Shown one piece after another: positions 1 to 11,900 of a stretch of 64,000 nucleotides of DNA. The first letter of the stretch is position 1, and each line of letters opens with the position of its first letter. The position numbers and the translations under genes are program-made. The DNA comes from Triops longicaudatus (taxonomy: Eukaryota; Arthropoda; Branchiopoda; Notostraca; Triopsidae): positions 558,001 through 622,000 of the forward strand of contig JAGQDJ010000025.1 of assembly GCA_022885665.1 (NCBI GenBank), in the 5' to 3' direction. A model generated the notes under the pieces. It did not search any database. It saw only the letters and a list, made by a program, of their open reading frames with translations, and was not told the origin of the DNA.

Positions 1-4
1 TTAG

Positions 5-3000
5 TTGTCAAAGCTGGAAGGTTTTTGGTTTGACCACGAATTTGGCAGTGCTTTGCCTGCCGAAGACAAGCGTAGTTACGTGAATAACGACGTTTTTACC
101 GAAAATAGTAGTAGCAAAAAGATGGGTGTAAGTTTCGAAGATCTCAAAGGCGAGGCTTCGGGCTCGACGAAAACTACTGATAGTCCTAGTAAAGAAACCA
201 ATCCGAAACCCTCTTTGAACCGTCAGTCATCCTCGTGGTTCAATCTAAGCTTCCTTGACTACAGGTAAAACCAAAAGAGAGAAAAGACTTCTTACAGTTC
301 CCGTAGAAACGAGTGTGCATTTAACTGAAAGTCAAAATCTTGCATAGTTAACGTACTGACTCACGACATGATACGTATCGATCTCTTTGATGTCACCGCC
401 ACAACACTTGGCTGTTACCAGTCCAACCCTTTTTCCCTTTCCGTTATTTATTCTGGTAATACGGTCTTCGATCTTCCTTTTTTTCTTTAGCAGTGACAAG
501 GAACCTCCTATCAGCGTGGAAGATGTATTGTTCGACATTTTCAAGAACGAAGAAACCGACAGTATACACATGGGGACTTTTCTTCCCGTAAGTTTGTGAA
601 GAGACTTTTAAAATAATGGATGAGACCCAAGCTGTGCCTTTTAATCAGCTTCAGCCACTTGTATTAATTCTCTGTGCAAGGCAACTAAAACCTGCTTTTT
701 TTAGAAACTTTCCAATTTTTCTCTTTGTTCTTTTATACTCTAATTTCATTGTTGCCCATAAGCAATTCGTCAATTATATATTTTTTTAATGTAACAAAAT
801 ATAATATATATTTATATATTAATATATACATATAGTATAATCTTGTTATAACAAACCTCCAGGGAATTCGAATATGTCACTATACCCAATGTTCGTTATA
901 GAAGGGTTCTTTGTGACGAAATTCTACTATATTTCTATTGTTAACCAGTTGTTGTTGTTTTTATTTTTTCTTTATTTTTTTATTTTATTTAATTTTTTTT
1001 TTTTGCTTTTAATTAACAGTTGGGTAAAAGTCATGCACTAAGTCTGTGAAAACGAATCGTTTATATTTCAGGCGTTATGGGCCACCGGTTTACGACACAC
1101 GGATCCACGCCTTAGCGAGTTGACAGCAAATCTGCAAAAAATCCAACAAGAATTAGGGCGTGACGGCCCAGCTAACCTGGAAAATTTGCGCTTGAACCGC
1201 GAGCAGTTCAAAAAGTAACAATTTAACAATTCCGATTCCATCAAGTGAACTAAATTGAAACGTGTATTTGGTTTTCTAGGGCGGTGAATGAGAATATTGT
1301 ATTGATTTCTCGGGCCTTCCGTCACCAGTTTGCGATTCCGGAGTTTGAAGCGTTCTGCAAACACATTGAGGAGATTTACTGGAAATGCACCAGCATCGAT
1401 TCTGGCAAAGTTGCTTCCTATATCCCGCAGTTGGAACGTATGAACCCGAATTACTGGGGTGTTAGTTTGTGCACGATCGATGGCCAACGATATTCCGTCG
1501 GCGATGTCAAAATCCCTTTTACCATTCAATCCTGCAGGTTACTATCTGTCAAACGTGCAGTAATCCGTTCATTTTTCCATTCATATCAATTGTTTTTTCG
1601 CAGTCATAGCAATTTCATAATTTCATAATTTTTCTAATAAAAAATATGAATAAAAAATTAATAAATAAAAAAATCTGAAAAAATCATAGCAAAGATAATT
1701 GCTAAGAAAAAATATCAAGTGTACAAAATAGTTACTAATTAATCACGTAAAGGAAGGGATTACTGTGCACAAAATCTAGGAAAGGCCTAATGGCTCGTAT
1801 TATGTATGTTTAGTAAGCCGTTGACCTACGCCATTGCCCTGAATGAACTCGGGTCAGAAGTTGTCCATCAGTACGTTGGTCAGGAGCCTAGTGGACGAAT
1901 GTTTAACGAGCTCGTGTTGGATTACAGCAGTAAGTGATTTTACTTTGCTTTACTATCTTAGGTTAGGAAATTTGCAGCTTTTAAGATTGTTATGAATATT
2001 TGAAGTTACAAGGCCGATTAGTTTGAAACAAGAAGCATTTGTCGGGTCAGTACAGGTGGACTTCGATTTACGACGGTGATCGGTGCCGGCTACCTTGTAA
2101 GACAGAAAACCGTAGATCAAGCTAGTAAAAATGGAGACTTGGCATTCTGATTTGGACACATTTAACAGATAATTGATAGATAATGGTAGATAATTGATGC
2201 CGAGAGTCGTAGTTCTCGCGCCGTCCTAACTTGGGTCTACCTGTAACTCCATAGCAGTGAAATAACCGATATAGAAATAAGGCTGTGACAATTGCGGTTT
2301 TGGGATGACCTGGATGTTTTTACTAACCAAAGCTTATTGTGTGTCCAATTAGAAAAGCCTCATAATCCGATGGTAAACGCGGGAGCTATCATCGTTCTCA
2401 GCCTGCTCACCAACCTTGTAGATCCAGACATGAGTTTGGCGGAGAAATTCGATTATATCCTCAGCTATTTTAAGGTTCATTCTTTAGCATTCTCCTTTAA
2501 AAACCCCAAGAAAACCTTTTGGCTTCCACAATGCCCCGGTTTCCTGCTGCATTGTCGTGTTAGTGCTAGATCTTTTGCACTTGTTGCTTGATTGAACATT
2601 TGAGATTTTTGGTTTTGCTTTGCTTTATGATTATTCAACTTAATTTACTCGCTTCCTGTGTTCCGCGAAATAGCCAAACCGCATAATCCTTTGATCAATG
2701 CGGGTGCCATCGTTGTCACCAGTTTGGTTCTCAAACTCATTGGACGACATATGACCTTAGCCGAAAAATTCGATTACGTTAAAAGCAATTATGAGGTAAA
2801 AACTTTCGATCATTGCATGCTAGTCACGTCGTTGACACAATGGTAAAAAAAATGGGGTGATGGTGCCGTTAATTTTCTATGGCCTTAAAGCACGGTTTGT
2901 CTACAAAGGGAGTATAACGACTAATTTGAAAATAAAAGCTTGGCATGCTCGATTTACGCTGTACCTTCTGTTGCGTTTCACTTATTCTATTGCATGCACG

Positions 3001-4960
3001 GGGCTTAATCCTTAGCTATTTCTTCCTTGGTTCCAGCGAAGACACGTGGAAATAACTTTTGTTGTTTTATTATAAAAAGAGGATGTCTGGTGGAGAGTTT
3101 ATCGGATTCAATAACGCCGTTTTCCTCTCTGAACGGGAAAATGCCGATAGGAACTACGCTCTTGCCTTTTATATGCGTGAAAACAAGTGCTTTCCCGAAA
3201 AAATCAATTTGAGGGAATGCCTCGACTTTTACTTTCAAGTAAGCATTATTTAAAGCAGGCCATCAGCTTTTCAGTCAACACTTTGCATTTCAATTGTATA
3301 ATTTAATAGTGTTGCTCAATGGAAGCGGATTGCGAGAGTATGTCTGTGATTGCTGCCACTCTGGCCAACGGTGGCATTTGCCCCACGACCGGCGACAAAG
3401 TCCTCAAACCCGATTCTGTGCGTGACGTACTGTCACTCATGCACAGCTGCGGCATGTATGATTATTCTGGTCAATTTGCGTTTCAAGTACGTTGCCTTCA
3501 CCCAGTTTTTCCTTTTTTCGTCACTTTCTTTGTTCCCAATAGAACTTGCGGCTTCAAGGAAAATACATCATCTCTTTATAACGAACCCTTAGAGAACAGA
3601 AAATATTGATTAGTAATTCAGAAGTTCGTTATATCAGTTTTTCTACAGATTTTAAATAACTCAGGACTACACAACCTATCTGATGTAGTCGACAATTCGT
3701 TATAGAATGGTTCGTTGTAGCGAGATTATACTGTATTTTATAGTTTAGTCTCGTTATAAAGAACCCGAGTTAGTCTGCTGTAAAGAACTTCTGATATACC
3801 AATCACCTTTCCGTTTTTTAGAGGGTTCGTTACAGCGAGACCTACTGTAAAAAAGTGAAATAATAAAAAAAATCAAATTTTTATTTGACTTTACGTTTTG
3901 TAGGTTGGTCTTCCTGCCAAATCTGGCGTTTGTGGCTGTATGTTGGTCGTCGTACCCAACGTACTGGGTATGGCAGTCTGGTCTCCGCCATTAGATGCGC
4001 TTGGCAACTCCGTCAGGGGCATTGAATTCTGCAAAGTAATTCCAAATCAACCGATACGCTTTTTGACTCACGTTCATTTTCTGTGTTTAACAGCAACTAG
4101 TGTCACGGTTTAATTTCCATCGTTACGACAACTTGAAACATGCGATTAACAAACAAGATCCACGAAGACATAAATACGAAACCAAGGGCTTAAATATCGT
4201 AAGCTTATTGTTCTCCGCTGCTTCCGGTGATGTTACTGCCATGAGGAGGTATACATTTTTTTCCTCTTTAAATTAATCGTAAAAATAAAAAAATGCGGAA
4301 AATCGAATGTATAAATGTATTAAAAGACAATCATTCAAGAAAATTCAGTTAACATTTTAAATGAATTTAAAAATAAATTAAAATGTAGCAAAGCTTAACG
4401 TGTCAGATGAAATAAATGCCGAATAAAAGTCGAAAAGAAGTGGAGTGTTGAATCAAGGCTAAAAAGCGAAGTTAAATTCGAAATTCTAAGAAATTTAAAA
4501 TGCAAGCGCGAACGCAATTTCGTTTAGTATTTACAATGAAATAAATTTAAAGATCGTTGTTAGAAGGGAAAGAAAGTTTATGTATGTTTAGAATGAATAT
4601 ATTAACGCATGCAAACTACTATTTCATTGACACTTGATAGGTACAAACTGTCCGGAATGGATATGACGCAAAGAGATTACGACGATCGCACAGCGTTGCA
4701 TTTAGCTGCCGCCGAAGGTCATTACGAATGCGTCGAGTTTCTGCTAAAACACTGTAAAGTTCCTCCCAACCCCACAGACAGGTAAGGAAAAAGTTGTACT
4801 TAACTTGGTAATAGCTCATTAGCAAATTGTTCCAATTAGGTGGGAGCAAACTCCTTACGACGACGCGAAGAAGTTTGGCCACGAGGAAGTTGCTAACTTA
4901 ATCAAGAAATACATGACGGAAAGTCCTGCAGCCCCGGCTGAAGGCAAACCTTGTCCGTAG
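5..4960 (+). CDS. GLS: Kidney-type glutaminase, 3' part (5' end outside window)
   Basis: Mitochondrial glutaminase hydrolyses glutamine to glutamate and ammonia. Exons: 5-264, 491-587, 1072-1214, 1280-1537, 1814-1929, then 2353-2474 or 2674-2795, then 3080-3238, 3310-3486, 3904-4035, 4094-4248, 4641-4781, 4840-4960 (stop TAG). All junctions keep frame and give 626 aa in the window. An in-frame stop lies at 2-4, so an acceptor AG at 3-4 starts the first visible exon and the start codon and mitochondrial presequence are upstream. Recognisable family blocks: DGQRYSVGD; IQSCSKPLTYA with the active-site Ser; KPHNPxxNAGAI with the catalytic Asn; LSLMHSCGMYDYSGQFAF; VGLPAKSGVCG; and C-terminal ankyrin repeats (RDYDDRTALHLAAAEGH). 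The visible N-terminus is Ser/Lys-rich. The C-terminus ends soon after the ankyrin repeats, resembling KGA rather than GAC. Family assignment is from remembered conservation and is strong. Confidence 0.95.
831..932. mobile_element. Short inverted-repeat element (pogo/Tigger-like MITE)
   Basis: It lies in the intron 588-1071 of the glutaminase gene. The left end (AGTATAATCTTGTTATAACA, from about 835) and the inverted right end (GTTCGTTATAGAAGGG... to ATTCTACTAT, about 890-930) are imperfect reverse complements. No coding capacity is visible. The ends match the 'CAGTAGA-TCTCG-TATAACGAACC' style repeated elsewhere in this window, and TA borders suit a pogo/Tc1-like origin. Assignment to superfamily is inference. 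Confidence 0.55.
2353..2474 (+). other. GLS: Glutaminase alternative exon, version A
   Basis: This 122-nt exon enters in phase 1 and leaves in phase 0. With the last base of exon 1814-1929 it encodes 41 residues beginning KKPHNPMVNAGAIIVLSLL and ending AEKFDYILSYFK. NAGAI carries the catalytic asparagine (N335 in human numbering). The acceptor is ...CCAATTAG and the donor is the weak AAG|GTTCAT. It is followed 199 nt later by a homologous exon of identical length and phase. Confidence 0.88.
2674..2795 (+). other. GLS: Glutaminase alternative exon, version B
   Basis: This second 122-nt exon has the same phases as version A. It encodes 41 residues beginning TKPHNPLINAGAIVVTSLV and ending AEKFDYVKSNYE. 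By eye 23 of 41 residues match version A, and the KPHNP, NAGAI and LAEKFDY blocks are shared. The acceptor is CGAAATAG and the donor GAG|GTAAAA. Splicing A to B puts B out of frame and reaches a TGA within seven codons, and skipping both also shifts frame, so a functional mRNA must use exactly one. Confidence 0.88.
3561..3736. mobile_element. Degenerate pogo/Tigger-like MITE copy
   Basis: Located in the glutaminase intron 3487-3903. The left end contains CTCTTTATAACGAACCC (3572-3588) and the right end contains GGTTCGTTGTAGCGAGATTA followed by TACTGTA (to about 3736), its imperfect reverse complement. It is decayed and non-coding. A second copy follows directly. Confidence 0.5.
3739..3850. mobile_element. 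Second adjacent pogo/Tigger-like MITE copy
   Basis: The left end TTTAGTCTCGTTATAAAGAA (from 3744) pairs as an inverted repeat with the right end GGGTTCGTTACAGCGAGACC followed by TACTGTA (3823-3849). Its roughly 110-bp length and ends match the copies at 831-932 and 61422-61592. It sits in the same intron as the preceding copy. Confidence 0.55.
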
Positions 4961-5971
4961 CCTAACCAAGTTGCGTAATCTCGTGAACTAGCCAGTGTCT
5001 CAAAGAATGTTTACCGACGTTTGTGGTGTTGTTGTACATGTCTAGTGAAGATTGCCACTAATTATCTCTAGCTCTGCTTCAAACAGACGACAGTATTCTT
5101 TCTTCCTGCGGGAGAATCCAAACTGTGGAGTTCGTGTAATAATCTCTTAAGTGGTTAATGTGTACTTGAGGCGAAAACGCCTTATATATGGAGGGAAACG
5201 TCTTGCTAAACTCACACGACGAAGAAACAAAATAGAAATTGATTGATTTAAGCCCGTTTTTTGTTAGACCAGCTTTTATCTTTGAATGTTATTCCCATCC
5301 TCCAAGGTTTGATTCGTTGGCGCTCTGAATCCGTTATTTTCCTGTCGTAGGCGTTAAAACTTTTCATGTTTAAATAGTTTTGCGTAGTGCCGAGACCATG
5401 CATAGCTTTGACCGCCGCACCTGTTGGAACTTCACGTATTGTAAAGAAATAATGTAATCCTTTTACCATGCATGGGCACCTGTTGGGAACTTCACCGTAT
5501 TGTAAGAGATCCACATTGAAAACGCTGTTAAGCAATAAAAAACTGTGATGGTAAGATCGCGAACATTATATTTCAACAATCTGTACCAGCTTTTTTTACC
5601 ACCGGGGGTAAAAAGTTTACATTGAGGTCACCAAGGTTACACAGAGAAGAAGCTAAGCGTAACGAGCACAGTATTGAATTTATGTCATTAACGACCTTGT
5701 CTTCCAACTTGGTTTGTAATGGAGGAGTATTGCGTCGTGGATGTGCGGGTGTGATAAAAGGTTGGGAATATTGGGTCAAAATGCCAATATTCGTCCCGGA
5801 GCTACATGACACGTCCGTTTCCGTCGAACACCGAACAGCAGCGATCGAAGATTTCTTATACATTGATACTGAACGTTGAAACAGTTACTTTTGTGGAAGA
5901 TATGTATATGAAGGGCGAAGTATTAAGTATGGGAGGGTTCATTTCTTTTCAAAACGTTAAAAAGTTGCAAT
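4961..5971. other. Glutaminase 3' flank / intergenic
   Basis: This is probably the 3' UTR of glutaminase followed by the convergent 3' end of the neuropeptide gene. A possible poly(A) signal AATAAA is at 5534-5539, about 570 nt after the glutaminase stop. I see no exon here that fits either neighbour. A local direct duplication is listed separately. Confidence 0.5.
5395..5508. repeat. Direct duplication, about 60-70 bp period
   Basis: The string ACCATGCAT followed by GCACCTGTTGG-AACTTCAC-GTATTGTAA occurs twice (about 5396-5447 and 5465-5508) with single-base indels. It lies downstream of the glutaminase stop, in the probable 3' UTR or intergenic DNA. Confidence 0.8.
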
Positions 5972-8900
5972 TTAATCCCGAAATGGACTGAACGCTTTGC
6001 CAGTCAGACGCTTCTCGTTAGCTGTGTGTTGTACTTGTTCTCGTACTTGGTCCACCGCAACCGGTCCAACGCAGACCAATGGATCTTTGAAATAGATACA
6101 GGCCTGAAAAAAATTGAACAAAAGTATAATTACAGTGTTAGATGGTTACAGTTTCTGGAGGCTAAAATTGGTTCTTCGTCTCTAGTGACGTTATAATAGA
6201 GAAATTCCCTGAAACACCCGAGGGGAAACAAGAACCAAGTGCTCCTTGACACCTTAATAAGATAAACGCGGATTGCATCTTATTGCCATACTTCCATGTC
6301 CGCGGAAAACCTCGAGAGACCCATAAATGTGCTGAACACTTTCGCTCGAATTTCCTGCTTCTCTCCGGTTATCGAAGGTCATTGTCTTTTCGCTGTGTAA
6401 ACTATGGCTTGTAACTCAGTATTTAACCGCCAACGGTTTGTTTCGGCTTCCTGAGATGACAAGCAGAAATATGTCTTCCTTGTATGACGCAATTGTGACA
6501 TTCCACAAATGTACGTGGGAAGACAATGTAAAAGGATGTTGTCTACACCTAGGATTCATATATCACTTTGATGGATTGCAAAGGGTGGATCGTGATATGG
6601 TTGTCAGACACGGACAGACACCTAAGCTTAGGCTGTGTCCTGCCCCGGGCCTATTTGCCCCGGGGAACCGACTTGGCAATGATGAGCGCCATTTGCACCC
6701 AGATTTGCACTAGAAACCCTACTGCGGACTTCGTATAGCGATGTGTCGCGTAAAAGATCCACAGACATTGACAGTCTGGTCACGACAAGCTCGTGTTTCG
6801 TGTTGCGCGTTTTGGGGGTGCAAGGCAGGAAGCTGGCTCGGTTGCTGTCATAACTCGATTAAAACCCGAGAAGGGTCAGGCGATACCCACATCAGCCAGG
6901 TTATTCATACCGACAGCAGAAGTATGTAGGAACACAAAGAGAAGGCATTCGAATGAAATTAACTACTCATGAATTTTCCTAGTCTGAGTAATTCCCTTGG
7001 GGTAAATGTAAAAATATGATGCGAGAATTGGAAGCGAGAATAGGAGATTTTTTTCCATAGAACTATAATTTACGGCAAATTCTCAAAGGATATGCCTTGG
7101 TAGTTCTGAAATTTAACTTATGCTATGAATTTCATGAATTCTGGAAGAATTTTTTTTTTTATTTATTTTTTTTTTTTTTGCTTAACGTCATTTCTCGTCG
7201 CTTACGCGTTTAGAGTACATTACCAAGTTTCTATTTTTTCAGTACTGTACTCTACATGGCATCTGCTTGGGATCTAAAACTCAAGAGATAAATTTCAACA
7301 TACATCTTCACTAGCTTATATGCTTAAAACAGCATTTGGATCATCAATTCGACTGAAACATCGCTAATTCTGCTGAGCTACTAATTGACAGGAACACAAC
7401 ACGTTCATATTGGATGACAATTTGTCTAATGATTTCTCTTACAGCTGCAAACGCGGTGTTCAGAGAAAGGGGAATTACGCGACAACATCAAACATAAGCT
7501 AGTGTATAAGTACTCGTAGTCAGCGTCCCCTACTAAGATTAACTTGGTTTATATTTGTCACAGAAACGATTTCACATTGTATCGTTTTTAAACAGTAAAT
7601 TATTCCGATATCTCACGTATCTTTTCTACGTCTTTATTTCTTTTTCAAGCATGGCTAAACAACACGCATTCAGTCAAAAATTGTTCTCACAAAAGTGGAT
7701 CAAAAGCCGCTTTTTTAACCTGCTTGCTACCTGTCCGTTGACTTAAGTAAGCCTCTGACATCAAAGGAGGAGCTCAAAGAAGTCCTGAATCTATCACATG
7801 CAGAGCATTACCACAAGAATCAAAAAGTTTTTGACTGAAAAACTGCTTTTGCTCTTCCTGAGCCGATCAATATCTAGAAAGAAAGATCTTTCGCTTGTTT
7901 GTTTGTCCACAGCAATCTGTAATTCATAATTCCGAAAACTTAACTCCGGAATAATCTACCATTTCCACTCAAGAAAGCTAACAATAATACATTACATTAT
8001 ATGCGTCTATAGCATCGAGCTTTGAAGTTGAATTAACTACATTAAATGAAGCTGCAGTCAGTGACTTGTAAACAGGGTATACCTAACAGTCAGGCCATGC
8101 TCGTCATTCTGAAAACCGTAAAATTTTCCAATTTCGAGTATACGTACGTAAATTACATTAAATAGTGTATATCATTTTTACCATTTTCAGAACCTAATCG
8201 AGCTTTAACAATGTTTTTCGAAGTGAAAATAGTGATTCATAGTTGCTCTCGCAATTTCTTCACCAGAGGGCTACAAATTACTTCATATAACGACGACAGA
8301 AATTTAATGAGACTCTCAAAGAACTACACGTCACAATTAAGCACGCTAATTTGTTAATTTCTTTATCAGGCCGCAAAAATATTTCATCCTCTGACAGTCT
8401 TCCCCCGATCTCTTTCGGCAAAGCCCGAAATAGCAAAAAAAAAAAAAAAAAAAAAAAAGAGCCGCTAGGGAAATATCTGCCCTCTGCTGTTCTGTTTGCC
8501 CCCGAACCCTTTCTACTTTATTGATATTTCCGTTAAGATTAACAAACATGTTTAAATCGTGGCGCGTAGTAATTGGTTTAAAAAACGTAGAGAGCACTAT
8601 TCCACAAAGTTTTGGGATCCTGTATAAGTCTGTATGCAAAGCAGACCGACACAAGTTGCCCCAGGCAACAAAGAAATTGCATTGCAGCGGAGCGGAGTTG
8701 ATTCGATTGTGACTTATTTTTCCTTTTCCTCCACTCAAGTTAAAGCCAAGTTGGTCTTTTACCTCCGTTGACGGGATGTGCGTTTCATATTCCTGTGTTT
8801 ATTCACCAGGTTCGTTAACGACGTTTGTAGTGTCAAGTTTTGCGTCAGAGACGTTAATTTTGAATGTGTTCTATGTTTCTAACCATGCCTGCACTCACGA

Positions 8901-11900
8901 AAGAGGTAAAAGGCAGTCTCTTAGCCCCTTTTGCATAACTTATTCGACGCAAATTTCTGCCTTTAAACGGGACTACGAGCTGCAGAAACGAGTTTACTTA
9001 GACTTCCTCCACGCCCTGTTGCTCACGAAACCCACACTAATATTATGTTAAGGCCGTTCTTATAGCTTTAAGAGCCACAATATATTTATGTAGGCCGTCA
9101 CCTGGATGGCTTCATTCGCTTAGATGTTTCCTTTTGTTCTCGAAAAGAAAGAGAAAAAAATAAAGTGAAAGAAACCCACAACGACATATAACGACAACCT
9201 TAATGGGAAACGGAGATATAGTTCGCAAGGAAGCCGCAAATGCTGTCATGTTCTGTACCACAACTAATGTAAGTTGATATTCATAAAGGTCTCCTGGCGG
9301 GAAAACACATCCTACGCAAAAGGGTACTGATGTCCCCAAGTATACTGCGTGAGAATCTAGGCATCTGCTCGATGTGCAGCAGTATCAGAGCCATACATTT
9401 TCGTTAAAGCAGTCGACTGTCAGGTTTGTGCTATGCGCAAAAATCATTAATTAATTGCCGGTACTGTGACGAAGACAGCTTTTAGGTGACGCTAATGGCA
9501 AAATAGTTTTCTCTCCCTCCCTCGTTTACCGATTGCTTTAATAAGCTTTAATAACTGTTAAGCGAAACTGCTTTAACGTAACACTAATAGTCTATGGTTC
9601 CAGCTTACCTTGCGCGGTGCTTGGCGATGTCGTCGCAGAAGTTGGCAACAAAGCCCACGAGTGATTTCGCATTCACTACTTGTCGTGCAGTCTTCGTCTA
9701 AACAATACGTTAAATATCATTAACGTTTCGTAAAACAGGACAGGCATTCATCCCATAATCGCTTCAAATTAGACTGCCCTTTGGGGATATGTAAACCCGA
9801 CAACTGGAAGCGCTTTAATAGACAGCTTCAAAATGTGTTTCCACTGCGAGGAAATGCTTAATGGGGCCATTTGAGTTATGATTGTAATAATGCATTATGC
9901 CGTATAATACTGGTATAACTACTCCGAAGCAACACTGAGCAAGCACATTCATGATTAAAAATAATATTAAGGAAGTATAAAGAACTCATGAGAAAGTATG
10001 CATTATTTTTTATTATTTTCATAATTCGTGTAAATAACAGAGGGAAACATCCAACACGTTATAAATAATTTGCACAACTGTAGTAAGAGTAAAGTTTAGA
10101 GAGAGTTTTCGAATGTATTAGATGTATAATTTTTCTTATAGTAGGTTAGTTAAATTGAAAAGTTAAACTTGAATTTTTAGCAAAATTAAAATAAAAAAGT
10201 GGAAATGTTTCAATGCCAATGCACGTAGCATTGTTTGGGAGAAATGTTGGATGAAATAATCTGGAAAATTGAACGAATCATTTTAGAGATACTGTCCTCA
10301 AACTTCATCTCATGTAACAATATGCCGATCAAGTTATCATTATGGTTTCATCCTTCAGCATTGAAAGAATAATGTAATACTTTTTCACAAAACTCTAACG
10401 GAATTTCTACAATAAATCTTTCTCGTCTCATTGGCTTCTTCGCTACACCATTTGATTCCTCCAAGTAATTCAGTTTGATTATTTGCTTTCAACTTTGAAT
10501 TAATAATTTCGCAAAAGAGTACACGTACAAGGTAACAACATTTTAGCTTCTTACTGAGCGTGCCCTAAAGTTGATTAACTTGGGGCACTAGGTGCATGTA
10601 AGAAGCTTTGCCTTAGTCGTAAGTACTCCTGTTATGCAAGGCTTAGTCCAAGAAAGTTTCGGTCGGGTTCACCTTGTAATCTTTAATAAGAAAACTTTTC
10701 CTAGACTTACTGTATAATTTCTTGGCATCTGATGGCGCCTGGCATGTTCGTCCACCCTCGGAAACAGCGCAAACTAAGCCGACACCGCAATCCGATGTTC
10801 GGTGGCACGGCGATCCCGCAGAGCCCGAAGGAGTGATACTGTGCGCTGGGAGGCACGTACCCATCAGGGCTACGTATAGGATGAGAGAAATGTTGTTTTT
10901 AAATACAACTTGCTACCGTGACTTATGGAAAGGCTTACTCATTTTTGAACCACTGGGTTTGACATAGTAAATAAATCATGAAGAAACTTACGTCCATCCA
11001 CGTCTACACAAACAGTTCCCGCGCAGCAATGCTCGTTAGCGGAGCAACGGCGACCACTACATTGTGCGTCGTTGTTCAAGGCTTCCTCGTTCTCTTCGTC
11101 TAACAAGGACTCCAAGAAATCAGTCGAAGAGGCCGGTAAAAAGCGCTGTGAATCAGAAAAGTAAACAATAAAAGAAACTGGCAGTGATTCGATCTCTACC
11201 GAACGTCGTCGTACCCAGGGTACGACCAAGGTCTGTGAGTTAAGGTGCGGGTGAAGCAATCATCAGGGCAAGTCCTATTTGACTCAGTGGGCGTGAAAGA
11301 GGAAAAGTGGTTAAGGGGCAGAAAGGTTAACTATGGCTAGCTCGTTCCCATTTTAGGGTTGAAAGAGGATGTCAATGAAGATTTCTTCTTTTTTCCTTTT
11401 TTCCCAGGACGCTGTTTACCGTGAGATATGCAGACTATCTTGCCGTGGATATAGAACCTTCTTTCTCAGCATATTAATGTGAAAGGCAAGCGGAGGGAGG
11501 TAAATGTTTCACCACTTGAGGTCCTTGGACACTTTTATTCCCTTCTGAAGTGTTCGTCTTGGGAAATAGTAACGCCAGTCACCCTTAACACTCGGAGCAA
11601 CTCCCAATTTACGTTTTTCGGGCGCCAACGTCTTTACTAACGGAAGATCGATTCCATGTCTAGCATATACACCCAGAATCCCGACCTATACCTGAGGAAT
11701 CTGCCAGTACCCAGGACGAACAAAGAGTTATTCTGAGGTTTGTTATTCGCCTTGCGTTAAAAGTTTAACTACTGAGTGGTAAAACGCTTTACTTCTCTTT
11801 CCCGTGCTGGATAAACTGTTAGAAACGAACGGGAGAATAACTCTTGTGTACATTCGTAATGCGTAACGTCGTGCGCTAACGCCATCTCTGTGATAGTTTT

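Noticed and set aside
2353..2795. The two glutaminase exons as consecutive constitutive exons
   Set aside because: Joining A to B puts B out of frame with an early stop, and glutaminases have only one copy of this segment.
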